DNA of 20,977 bases. It comes from CAZQCV01 sp964591665. Lineage in GTDB: Bacteria > Patescibacteriota > Minisyncoccia > Phycocordibacterales > UBA9973. Of the stretch, positions 12,735-19,782 are shown in pieces; position 1 is the first letter of the stretch; each line of letters opens with the position of its first letter. The stretch is from assembly GCA_964591665.1 (NCBI GenBank), contig CAZQCV010000010.1, positions 1 through 20,977 of the forward strand. The letters run 5' to 3'. A model generated the notes under the pieces. The model worked only from the letters and a program-made list of their open reading frames with translations, made no database searches and was not told where the DNA came from. A program made the position numbers and the translations under genes.

Positions 12735-13997
12735 ATGAAAAATATACTTTCAAAACCAAAAGTAGTCGTATCAATATCGCTTTTTGTTGCGGTCGTCGTC
12801 GGGTCTTTAAGTTACTGGTACATAAATAAAACCCAAAACTATGAGTTTGTTCAAGTTTCTTTAGGATCTATCTCTACAGACACTGCTGCTGGTGGCGTTT
12901 CACCTACGCGTGATCTAACACTCGCGTTTATTTCTGGAGGAAGAATCAAAGATGTGTCCGTCAAAGTTGGGGATATCGTAAAACAAGGTCAAATACTTGC
13001 TTCTCTTGATGCTGATAATGCATTAGGAGCGGTGACACAAGCTAAAGCCACATATGCATCGATGCAAGCTAACTATCAGAAAATTATCAATGGAGCGACC
13101 AGTGCATCTATTGATGTCGCAAAAGCTGTCGTAGCTACTGCAAAAACAGCTCTAGAAGAGGCGACAAAACAACAAGCGTTATTGGTATCCAACGCTCGTA
13201 CCCAATTACTAAGTCAGGGTTTGCAAGCGATACCTGAGACACAAGGTGCGATAGTGGCGCCACCGGTCATCTCTGGAAGCTATACAAAAAACACGGAAGG
13301 AACTATTACGCTTAACGTATATCAATCTGGTGATGGCGGTTATTTTACTGCGACAGGTTTGGTAAGCGGTTCTGGTAAAATCAGTAATGTTTCTCCGCAA
13401 CCAATTGGTGATTCTGGACTTTTTGTTCTGTTTTCTACTAACAGTGCTGCAAATCAGCCAAATTGGAAGATATCCATTCCAAACCAAAATAGTGCCAGTT
13501 ACGTCTCAAATTACAATGCGTATCAAGCAGCGTTACAAACTAAAGAAAGTGTTATTGCAAATGCACAAGCTCAATTGACCCAAGCCCAGGCAAATTTAAC
13601 AGCCCTTCAGGTTGCTGCTCGTCCAGAAGACGTTGCACAAGCGCAAGCGCAACTTCAAAGCGCGTTTGGTGCGTTGCAAATAGCGCAAGGTGTATACAAT
13701 AACACTATTATTACCGCACCTACTGACGGTAAAGTAACTATGGTTGCGATAAGTAAAGGACAGATTGCGACACCAAACACTCCTGCCATAGAATTACTCG
13801 GTACCAGTGTTTCAAAGGATAACGTACTTCTTGTCCCGCGTAGAGCAGTCATAACTAAAGATGCTCATACGTACGTACGAGTAAAGAAAGAAAATTCTTT
13901 TGAAGAGCGGGCGGTTGTGCTCGGTGTTGAAGACCAAAATAACGTCGAAGTGGTCTCAGGACTACAACAAGGTGAATCAGTAGCAATTTTAAACTAG
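12735..13997 (+). CDS. HlyD/EmrA-type efflux adaptor with inserted beta domain
   Basis: 420 residues. N-terminal membrane anchor at about 9-30 (KVVVSISLFVAVVVGSLSYW). The first lipoyl half is GGRIKDVSVKVGDIVKQGQILASLD (68-92) and the second is NTIITAPTDGKVTMVAISKGQI (323-344). Between them lies an Ala/Gln-rich alpha-hairpin (about 95-165 and 258-320). The hairpin is interrupted at about 172-255 by a Gly/Ser/Asn-rich beta segment (PPVISGSYTKNTEGTITLNV, then GYFTATGLVSGSGKISNVS), unusual for the family. The C-terminal part (LVPRRAVITKDAHTYVRVKK to EVVSGLQQGESVAIL) matches the membrane-proximal domain of RND/ABC adaptors. Probably bridges the transporter to the cell surface. Spacing of 1 and 9 nt to its neighbours supports co-transcription. 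Confidence 0.88.
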   Translation: MKNILSKPKVVVSISLFVAVVVGSLSYWYINKTQNYEFVQVSLGSISTDTAAGGVSPTRDLTLAFISGGRIKDVSVKVGDIVKQGQILASLDADNALGAVTQAKATYASMQANYQKIINGATSASIDVAKAVVATAKTALEEATKQQALLVSNARTQLLSQGLQAIPETQGAIVAPPVISGSYTKNTEGTITLNVYQSGDGGYFTATGLVSGSGKISNVSPQPIGDSGLFVLFSTNSAANQPNWKISIPNQNSASYVSNYNAYQAALQTKESVIANAQAQLTQAQANLTALQVAARPEDVAQAQAQLQSAFGALQIAQGVYNNTIITAPTDGKVTMVAISKGQIATPNTPAIELLGTSVSKDNVLLVPRRAVITKDAHTYVRVKKENSFEERAVVLGVEDQNNVEVVSGLQQGESVAILN

Positions 13998-14006
13998 TAC
14001 ATATTT

Positions 14007-14654
14007 ATGAATCAACAAAATATAGATATAAAAAAACAAAATATTTTTAGTACACCATGGGTGCAAAGTGTAACAGGTATGATCGCGATCTTTTCACTGC
14101 TTGGAATATTCATTTATTGGCAGTTAGAAAGGAGAAATATTCTTGTTGAAAATGCACAAATTGAAGCGCCCATCATTACACTTTCACCGCTGACTCCAGG
14201 AACACTCAATGCACTATATGTGCACGAAGGGGATACCATATCTGCAAATACACCCGTAGCGCTCGTGGGAACCAATGTTATTACTTCAAAAGTTGGTGGT
14301 ATTGTTATCGCCGTTGATAATAGTCTAGGTAAAACATTTAGTTCTAGCCAGTCAGTTGTATCTATTATTAATCCAGATGACCTCCGTGTTGTTGGTGCAG
14401 TAGAGGAAACCAAAGGACTTAAAGATATTAAAGCAGGTCAGCGTGCAACTTTTACGGTTGATGCATTCGGCGGTAAAAAATATATGGGTACCGTTGATGC
14501 GGTTGCTTCGACTTCAAATGATACTGGAGTAGTGTTTTCTATCTCCGATAAACGACCAATCAAAAAGTTTAACGTAAAAATAAGATTTTCCGCTACCGCA
14601 TATCCAGAGTTAAAGAATGGTATGTCAGCAAAAATCACTATATTTACAAAATAA
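14007..14654 (+). CDS. Short second HlyD-type adaptor lacking the alpha-hairpin
   Basis: 215 residues. Membrane anchor at about 19-39 (SVTGMIAIFSLLGIFIYWQL), then a lipoyl/barrel-sandwich domain: APIITLSPLTPGTLNALYVHEGDTISANTPVALVG joined almost directly to TSKVGGIVIAVDNSLGKTFS, with no coiled-coil hairpin between. The beta-barrel follows (INPDDLRVVGAVEETKGLKDIKAGQRATFTVDAF), ending KNGMSAKITIF. This is a minimal EmrA-like adaptor. It lies 9 nt after the first adaptor and 3 nt before the transporter. Two dissimilar adaptors for one MFS pump is unusual; they may work together or serve different partners. Confidence 0.87.
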   Translation: MNQQNIDIKKQNIFSTPWVQSVTGMIAIFSLLGIFIYWQLERRNILVENAQIEAPIITLSPLTPGTLNALYVHEGDTISANTPVALVGTNVITSKVGGIVIAVDNSLGKTFSSSQSVVSIINPDDLRVVGAVEETKGLKDIKAGQRATFTVDAFGGKKYMGTVDAVASTSNDTGVVFSISDKRPIKKFNVKIRFSATAYPELKNGMSAKITIFTK

Positions 14655-14657
14655 CAC

Positions 14658-16142
14658 ATGCACGAAGAGAAAAGAGACAATTTGCGATGGTGGATACTCC
14701 TTACTGTTATTGTAGGAACATTTTTGGGACGCTTGGATCAGACCATTGTTAATCTTGCCCTTCCAAAAATTATAGATGACTTTGGGGTCAGTGTTTCTGC
14801 TGCTGGATGGATTGCAACTGCGTACATTCTTGCAAACGCTGTCTTTGTGCCTATCTGGGGAAAACTCGGAGACACTTTAGGGAGAAAAAAAGTTTATATT
14901 CTTGGTTTTGCAATATTTATTTTGGGGTCTGTACTTGCTGGTCTTGCGTGGAATCTTTCATCAATGATTGTGTTTCGTGTTATTCAAGCGATTGCGGGGT
15001 CTGCAGATTATCCTACCGCTATGGCGATCATTGCAGTAACTTTCAAAGAAGGTAAAGAGCGTGCCCAGGCGCTCGGTATTTGGTCTTCTTCGTTTGCGGC
15101 CGCCGCTGTTTTTGGTCCGTTACTTGGTGGGCCACTTATTGATGTGTTTGGTTGGCGTTCTGTGTTTCTTATAAACTTGCCCATAGGTATTCTTGGCGTA
15201 TTTATGGCTATGAGATTTATTAATGAATCTCGATCAGAGGTGAAGACAGTTCATTTTGATTGGTGGGGAGCACTTACGTTGGGAGCGTCATTGTCAGCAC
15301 TTGTCCTGGTACTTGATAAAGGTGTTGAATGGGGGTGGCTATCTCTTAATAGTATTATCTGTTATATATTGGTCTTCTTATCATTGTATATTTTTGTAAA
15401 AATAGAGCAGAAGGCGAAAGAACCAATTATTGATTTAAAGTTTTTTAAGATTCCTGCTTTTGTAAATGCACTTATAAACAACTTTATTGTATTTTTAGGT
15501 ATGATGGGAAGTTTATTTTTGCTTCCTATTTTTGCACAAACATTTCTCGGCTACAATGCGACAGAGACAGGATATTTGTTTATACCGATGGCTTCAGCGC
15601 TCATGCTTGCATCACCGCTCGGTGGTAGTCTCACCGGTAAAGTAGAATCTCGCTATGTTATATTTGCAAGTACGCTTGTTGCGTCACTGGGGATATTCTT
15701 TTTTAGTTTTATTGATCCTAAATCTACTGCTCTGGATCTCATGTTGCCGCTTGCGATCATGGCCTTTGGTCTTGGTTTTGGTATGGCACAACGTACTAAT
15801 ATCGTAGCGTCTGTTGTTGATCCTCATGAAATTGGTATTGCTTCATCAATCCTTGCGCTTGTTAGAAATATCGCAGGTGCGTTTGGAATTGCAATATTTG
15901 GTACTATTTTGAATACTGCAATAGAAAATAATATTTTGAAAATAAATAGTTTGAGTATTTTGCGTGACCATACTCCATCTGTTATACAGGAGTTTATAAC
16001 ACTGGTGACGCTCAAAGCTCAAGTTGATGCATATGCCTATGTATTTCTTATTGCGGCGGGTATTGTATTTTTAGGTGCATTACTTACACTCTTTATGAAA
16101 ATAAAACATGAACGCACTGATGTCGTGGTGCATGTTGAATAA
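14658..16142 (+). CDS. DHA2-family MFS multidrug transporter (EmrB/QacA type, 14 TM)
   Basis: 494 residues, of a length and hydrophobic pattern fitting 14 membrane helices. Visible motifs: TM1 LGRLDQTIVNLALPKI (motif D1), GKLGDTLGRKKVY (motif A), RVIQAIAGSADYPTAMAII (motif B region), and GPLLGGPLIDVFGWRSVFLINLPIG (motif C plus the WRSVFLINLP loop typical of DHA2). The C-terminal half contains FGLGFGMAQRTNIVASVV and ASSILALVRNIAGAFGIAIFGT. It exports drugs or lipophilic compounds by proton antiport; the substrate is not predictable. It is the last gene of the MarR-adaptor-adaptor-MFS operon and is followed by a terminator. Confidence 0.94.
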   Translation: MHEEKRDNLRWWILLTVIVGTFLGRLDQTIVNLALPKIIDDFGVSVSAAGWIATAYILANAVFVPIWGKLGDTLGRKKVYILGFAIFILGSVLAGLAWNLSSMIVFRVIQAIAGSADYPTAMAIIAVTFKEGKERAQALGIWSSSFAAAAVFGPLLGGPLIDVFGWRSVFLINLPIGILGVFMAMRFINESRSEVKTVHFDWWGALTLGASLSALVLVLDKGVEWGWLSLNSIICYILVFLSLYIFVKIEQKAKEPIIDLKFFKIPAFVNALINNFIVFLGMMGSLFLLPIFAQTFLGYNATETGYLFIPMASALMLASPLGGSLTGKVESRYVIFASTLVASLGIFFFSFIDPKSTALDLMLPLAIMAFGLGFGMAQRTNIVASVVDPHEIGIASSILALVRNIAGAFGIAIFGTILNTAIENNILKINSLSILRDHTPSVIQEFITLVTLKAQVDAYAYVFLIAAGIVFLGALLTLFMKIKHERTDVVVHVE

Positions 16143-16151
16143 ACAGGGAAC

Positions 16152-16180
16152 AAAAAATACCGCTGTAGAGCGGTATTTTA
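16152..16180. terminator. Bidirectional terminator between the MFS operon and csp
   Basis: AAAATACCGCT (16154-16164) / AGCGGTATTTT (16169-16179), loop GTAG. On the minus strand the hairpin is followed by T6, so it ends the csp transcript best; on the plus strand it follows the transporter stop codon by 11 nt. Confidence 0.88.
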
Positions 16181-16200
16181 GTTAAGTAACCCAAATGGAT

Positions 16201-16398
16201 TTATGCGCGCTGTACGTTTACTGCGTTCATTCCTTTTGGAGATTCTTCAGCTTCAAAACTAACAGAGTCGCCTTCGCGGAGTTCATCAAATGAAACGCCT
16301 ACGAGTGCATTACTATGGAAGAACAAGTCTTTACCCATAGATTCTGCTGTAATAAAACCAAAACCTTTATCAGTGAGTTTTTTGATAGTACCTGTCAT
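16201..16398 (-). CDS. Cold-shock domain protein (CspA family)
   Basis: 65 residues from ATG at 16396-16398 (MTGTIKKLTDKGFGFITAES). An upstream TTG would add 5 residues and is unlikely. RNP1 KGFGFI (11-16) and RNP2 LFFHS (25-29) are present, and the C-terminus ends GMNAVNVQRA, so the whole OB-fold is there. Binds single-stranded RNA/DNA and melts RNA structure. The proposed promoter lies about 80-110 nt upstream, giving a long leader, as is common for cold-shock genes, where the leader itself acts as thermosensor. The next upstream minus-strand gene ends at 16517, and no terminator separates them. Confidence 0.95.
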   Translation of the reverse strand: MTGTIKKLTDKGFGFITAESMGKDLFFHSNALVGVSFDELREGDSVSFEAEESPKGMNAVNVQRA

Positions 16399-16479
16399 AG
16401 AAAAGTGGTTCAATTATTTTAATAATGCAAAGTACTATAAAAAATTGACCTCATTTAAACAGATTACTTTGATATATAC

Positions 16480-16508
16480 AAAATATCATGTATTTAGATA
16501 TAAGTCAA
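16480..16508 (-). promoter_or_regulatory. Putative csp promoter with long leader
   Basis: Minus strand: TTGACT (16503-16508), 17-nt spacer, TATTTT (16480-16485), giving a leader of about 75 nt. A second -10-like TATAGT lies at 16434-16439 without a good -35. Confidence 0.5.
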
Positions 16509-16516
16509 GTAACTAA

Positions 16517-17728
16517 CTAGTTCTTTACAAATCGGTTTTGTTTTTTTGCGAGAAACACTACGGGTATAAAACAAATACCACCAAGCAACACAAACAGGGT
16601 TGCAAACTGGAGTCCTGCACGAAGCCCATAATGATCTGATAGTGTTCCGATGATCGCTGGCGCTAATGCTTCACCGACCAGATGAATAAATAGTACATAT
16701 GCACCAAACGCAGATGCACGGAATTGTTTTGGCACGATATCATGGAGCACTGCGGTAACTGGGCCAAGATATACAGATAGAAATGTTGCACCAGAAAAAA
16801 AGAAGAACAAGAATATTGCGTTTGTTGTGTCGAGTAGCCCTAGAAACATAAGTGGAGCTGAAATAATGAGAGAGACCGCGACCACGATACTTCGCCCCCA
16901 TGTATATTTTTTTTGCAATTTGTCTGCAATATATGAACCAACGAGTACTCCAACAACACTTACCGCCATCATTCCGAATCCAAGTATAAGTGCGGCGTCG
17001 CGAATATTATATCCTTTGTATCGTTCTATAAATTCTATACCCCACGTAATAAACGCACCGCTCGCAAATGCGACCAGTGTACCACTGGCAATGATCCACA
17101 TATATGCATGATTTTTGAGAAGGGAACGCAAAGGTATTTGTGGTTCATTGTGTACGACACGAACATCTTTGATTTTGAGTGCTAGATACGCAAATACAAA
17201 TCCTGGAATAGAGACGATAAAGAATGCTAGTCGCCAATCGTTGAAGTAATATGCAACAAGTCCTCCTACAATACCTCCAGCGGTTCCTCCAATAAGCATG
17301 CCGATATTAAAGATACCTTGTACTTGTGCGTTTGAATCCTCTGGGAAGTTGTCGGTAATCATGGATACTGCTGCAGGAGCATAACTTGCTTCGCCAATAC
17401 CAACCAATGATCGTATACCAAGTAATTGTGTAAAGTTTCTCGCTAGCCCAGATGCAAATGTTGCAAAACTCCAGAAGGCTACACCAACTCCGACAATAAG
17501 TCTTCTGTTTACTCGATCAGCTAGAAGCCCAAGGGGGAATGTTGCAAGGGATTGTACTAAAAGAAATACGGTACCTAGAACTCCAAGATGAAAGTCTGTC
17601 AGGTGAAAATCGGCTTTTAGATGTCCAAAAAGTGGAAATACTACTTGTCGATCAAGATAGTTCAATAAATTTATTAGTGTAAGGACCAAGAGCATATATC
17701 GTTGGTCTCGAGTCATGTTTTTGAACAT
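16517..17728 (-). CDS. Spinster-like MFS transporter
   Basis: 403 residues from ATG at 17726-17728 (MFKNMTRDQRYMLL); upstream in-frame codons lie before the -10 and are excluded. About 12 membrane helices. TM1 has LINLLNYLDRQVVFPLFGHLK and the 2-3 loop has LGLLADRVNRRLIVGVG (MFS motif A). SLVGIGEASYAPAAVSMITDNFP matches the Spinster/ACS group, GIFNIGMLIGGTAGGIVGG is motif-C-like, and GVLVGSYIADKLQKKY is the second motif A. Family members move organic anions, sugars or lipids; the substrate here is unknown. The -10 TATACT ends 6 nt before the ATG (leaderless). A terminator upstream insulates it from the DUF305 gene. Confidence 0.88.
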   Translation of the reverse strand: MFKNMTRDQRYMLLVLTLINLLNYLDRQVVFPLFGHLKADFHLTDFHLGVLGTVFLLVQSLATFPLGLLADRVNRRLIVGVGVAFWSFATFASGLARNFTQLLGIRSLVGIGEASYAPAAVSMITDNFPEDSNAQVQGIFNIGMLIGGTAGGIVGGLVAYYFNDWRLAFFIVSIPGFVFAYLALKIKDVRVVHNEPQIPLRSLLKNHAYMWIIASGTLVAFASGAFITWGIEFIERYKGYNIRDAALILGFGMMAVSVVGVLVGSYIADKLQKKYTWGRSIVVAVSLIISAPLMFLGLLDTTNAIFLFFFFSGATFLSVYLGPVTAVLHDIVPKQFRASAFGAYVLFIHLVGEALAPAIIGTLSDHYGLRAGLQFATLFVLLGGICFIPVVFLAKKQNRFVKN

Positions 17729-17734
17729 GGGTAG

Positions 17735-17740
17735 AGTATA
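17735..17740 (-). promoter_or_regulatory. -10 box of the Spinster-like MFS gene (leaderless)
   Basis: TATACT on the minus strand, 6 nt before the ATG, so the start site would coincide with the A of ATG. No good -35 (TTTTGT at the expected distance). Confidence 0.5.
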
Positions 17741-17759
17741 ACAGAGTGAAGGATAAAAC

Positions 17760-17797
17760 AAAACACACTGAGTTATGTATAGAGTCAGTGTGTTTTT
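17760..17797 (-). terminator. Terminator of the DUF305 gene
   Basis: AAAACACACTGA (17760-17771) / TCAGTGTGTTTT (17785-17796), perfect 12-bp stem with a 13-nt loop. On the minus strand it continues as GTTTTATCC, so it ends the DUF305 transcript just before the MFS promoter. Confidence 0.8.
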
Positions 17798-17807
17798 AAG
17801 ATGTATT

Positions 17808-18209
17808 TTATTTAAACCATGCCTTTTGCCACTCTTGCATCATGTTAATTTCTTTCGTCTGTGCAGTAATGATGTCCTGTGCAAGTTTAAGTAGTTCTGG
17901 TCGCTTTGATTGTGCGAGTACTTGTTGTGCCATAGCGACGGCTCCTTCGTGGTGAACAATCATTTGGCTCAAGAATTCTTTATCAAACGCATCACCAGTT
18001 TTGCCCTCGAGTCCACTTGTCATGCTATGCATCGTATCTGTCATGTCCATCTTGCCATTGTTGTTCATCATTTGTCCATTCGGCATTTGATGCATACCAT
18101 CTCGCATAGTTCTTTGCATTGTGTTATTGTCCCAGATGAGCCAACCGAGCAGTATACCAGCTACTAAAAATATAAGACTAAAGAGGGCAATATTGTTTTT
18201 GTTTTCCAT
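17808..18209 (-). CDS. DUF305 membrane-anchored protein with Met/His-rich linker
   Basis: 133 residues. N-terminal membrane anchor (IALFSLIFLVAGILLGWLIW, about 7-26). Residues 31-63 form a linker with ten Met and several His (MQRTMRDGMHQMPNGQMMNN), suggestive of copper or other soft-metal binding. The DUF305 domain follows: GDAFDKEFLSQMIVHHEGAVAMAQ with the hallmark H86-H87-E88, and ends in AQTKEINMMQEWQKAW. DUF305 proteins adopt a ferritin-like helical bundle and are often linked to copper tolerance. Here no copper ATPase or regulator is next to it, so the role is inferred from the family alone. No SD is visible. Confidence 0.9.
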   Translation of the reverse strand: MENKNNIALFSLIFLVAGILLGWLIWDNNTMQRTMRDGMHQMPNGQMMNNNGKMDMTDTMHSMTSGLEGKTGDAFDKEFLSQMIVHHEGAVAMAQQVLAQSKRPELLKLAQDIITAQTKEINMMQEWQKAWFK

Positions 18210-18253
18210 ATAATTTAGAAGTGTTTATCTTATAACTACACTTTAAATATAAC

Positions 18254-18281
18254 ATAAAATCCCCAGAAGGGGATTTTATTA
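18254..18281 (-). terminator. Terminator overlapping the stop of the 43-aa gene
   Basis: ATAAAATCCCC (18254-18264) / GGGGATTTTAT (18269-18279), loop AGAA. It overlaps the TAA stop (18279-18281) of the minus-strand 43-aa gene. On the minus strand only a short AT-rich tail follows the stem. Confidence 0.7.
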
Positions 18282-18410
18282 TCTTTCTTTCTTTTTGCCT
18301 GGACGTTTTTTTGCTTCAAGCATAAGTTTTTTTATTGCAAGGCGTTTCTTTGTTTTGTGTGAATCTTTTGATTTCTCTTTGATTTTGAGTGTTGTTCCTC
18401 GTTTTGCCAT
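18279..18410 (-). CDS. 43-aa very basic protein, unknown (possible nucleic-acid or ribosome binder)
   Basis: ATG at 18408-18410, TAA at 18279-18281. The sequence starts MAKRGTTLKIKEKSKDSHKT and continues with KKRLAIKKLMLEAKKRPGKKKER; about 40 percent Lys/Arg, no Cys, no hydrophobic segment. A TAATGT -10 (18417-18422) ends 6 nt before the ATG and a hairpin terminator sits at the stop. This gene-like architecture supports a real gene in spite of the size. Composition and length resemble small ribosomal proteins (such as bTHX), but no motif proves it. A general RNA- or DNA-binding role is inference. Confidence 0.65.
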   Translation of the reverse strand: MAKRGTTLKIKEKSKDSHKTKKRLAIKKLMLEAKKRPGKKKER

Positions 18411-18494
18411 GGTATTACATTATTATTGATATGTTGCTTATTGTACCATGTTTGTTGTTTTCGTCATAGGCTGTATTTAGTAATATTATATTGA

Positions 18495-18500
18495 TACAAT
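18495..18500 (+). promoter_or_regulatory. -10 box of the YdeI-like gene (leaderless)
   Basis: TACAAT ending 6 nt before ATG 18507; no clear -35. Confidence 0.4.
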
Positions 18501-18506
18501 ATTTCT

Positions 18507-18758
18507 ATGAAGACGAATATACTTTCTGGTGGTGTCGTGCATACTATACCTAAAGATCTGAGAGATCTTTTAATTTCTCATTCAAGCCTTCGTGAAGTCT
18601 GGGAAGATATAACTCCGCTTGCTCGAAACGAGTGGATCTGTTGGATAATCTCAGTTAAAAAAATAGAAACACGAAACAATCATCTTAAACGATTACGAGA
18701 AAGCCTTTTACAAGGAAAACGTCGCCCATGCTGCTGGGCAGGTTGTTCTCATAGATGA
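18507..18758 (+). CDS. YdeI/OmpD-associated family protein, short form
   Basis: 83 residues. VVHTIPKDLRDLLISHSSLREVWEDITPLARNEWICWIISVKKIETRNNHLKRLRESL matches the helical C-terminal domain of YdeI/OmpD-associated (bacteriocin-resistance-type) proteins: P-x-DL, an F/W-x-x-L-s-P helix, W-I-x-x-A/V-K and ET-R-x-R/H-hxK-hhE. It ends RPCCWAGCSHR, with three cysteines and a His (C75, C76, C80, H82) that could bind metal. Biochemical function of the family is poorly defined. The TGA stop abuts directly the stop codon of the convergent gene at 18759, with no terminator between them. Confidence 0.72.
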   Translation: MKTNILSGGVVHTIPKDLRDLLISHSSLREVWEDITPLARNEWICWIISVKKIETRNNHLKRLRESLLQGKRRPCCWAGCSHR

Positions 18759-19769
18759 TTAATTATTTCTTAGAACGCTTTCAATAAACGTACGTGTTTT
18801 GATTCCAAGAAATCCAGTAGGTGTTATGCCATGAGCTTTTTGGTATTTTATTAACGCCATCTTTGTTTTGGTGCCAAAGATTTTTGTCTCTTTTCCTTTG
18901 GATCCTATTCCTGAAAGTGCAATAGGGGATCCATGAGAATTTAAGAATTGTTGTAAGAGTACGACGTCGTCTCCAGATATCCCTAGTGAGAGGTTTCTTT
19001 CAAAATGAAGGGTTTCGGTAGGTTGGGTGCTTTGTGTAGTGTAGGTGCAACCTAGAGAATTATTAGCGCTAGATTTATTATAGTTTGTTGCATGTGAATC
19101 TTGACAACCTAAAAGTACGACACTACCAGAGTTTACTGATTCGATAGTTGGTGAAGGTGAATTTGCAATCGTGACATTTAGCGCACTTGTGTGTGCTGCA
19201 GGATTTCCATATTGGTCTTGGTATGTTAATGTGACCGTGTAGTTACCTGGAGGAATGCTCGTCGCACTTGTTGTTACTACTTCTGGTATAGTGTCGATGC
19301 TACTTCGTGTATCAAAACTAAACGTACTTGTTCCAGAAGGTGCGTCCATAAGATTCATAACAATAGGAGATCCTACCACTGGTGTAAAGGTAAGCGTAAG
19401 CGAGTTGTGAATCAATAGCTCAGGAAGTGTAAACGTTACGGTAAGTAGATTCGTATTGTAATATGTTGCGTTGTTTGCAGGAAGCGTAAGTGTTGGTGGC
19501 TCGGTTGTTGTATCACATCCAACCACATGTACTGTTACGGTAGCTTGGGCAGTACCTCCTTGGTTATCGGTTATGGTATAAAAGAACTGATCATCACCAC
19601 AAAAACCTGGTTCCGGACTGTACCCAATCATAGTCGGAGGTGATGTTAGCAAGGCATCCCCGTGCATACTAACAAACGGTGTCACAGAAATAATCTGAAG
19701 GCTCTCATTATCGCTATCGCTATCGTTGTCGAGCACATCCAGATTTTGAAGTAGCGAATCATGTGCCAC
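18759..19769 (-). CDS. N-terminally truncated Ig-like/cadherin-like protein with peptidoglycan-binding domain
   Basis: 336 residues from a GTG at 19767-19769, but homologous-looking coding continues to 19796. Residues upstream of the GTG read KKIVDDEYTV before an in-frame TAA (19797-19799), and DDEYTVAHDSLLQNLDVLDN is the ordinary beginning of a cadherin-like/VCBS repeat. The gene has therefore lost its signal peptide and at least the first part of that domain. Remaining order: cadherin-like repeat (to VTVHVVG), an Ig-like domain (PPTLTLPANNATYYNTNLLT to LNVTIANS), a GCQDSHATNYNKSS...GCTY Cys motif, and a C-terminal PG-binding-1 domain (SLGISGDDVVLLQQFLNSHG to GFLGIKTRTFIE). Intact relatives are secreted wall-bound proteins. 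Without export signal this copy is probably a decaying remnant. Confidence 0.75.
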   Translation of the reverse strand: MAHDSLLQNLDVLDNDSDSDNESLQIISVTPFVSMHGDALLTSPPTMIGYSPEPGFCGDDQFFYTITDNQGGTAQATVTVHVVGCDTTTEPPTLTLPANNATYYNTNLLTVTFTLPELLIHNSLTLTFTPVVGSPIVMNLMDAPSGTSTFSFDTRSSIDTIPEVVTTSATSIPPGNYTVTLTYQDQYGNPAAHTSALNVTIANSPSPTIESVNSGSVVLLGCQDSHATNYNKSSANNSLGCTYTTQSTQPTETLHFERNLSLGISGDDVVLLQQFLNSHGSPIALSGIGSKGKETKIFGTKTKMALIKYQKAHGITPTGFLGIKTRTFIESVLRNN

Positions 19770-19782
19770 TGTGTATTCATCG

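Noticed and set aside
16399..16413. Five extra N-terminal residues on the cold-shock protein
   Set aside because: They need a TTG start, and the cold-shock fold begins at MTGTIKKL.
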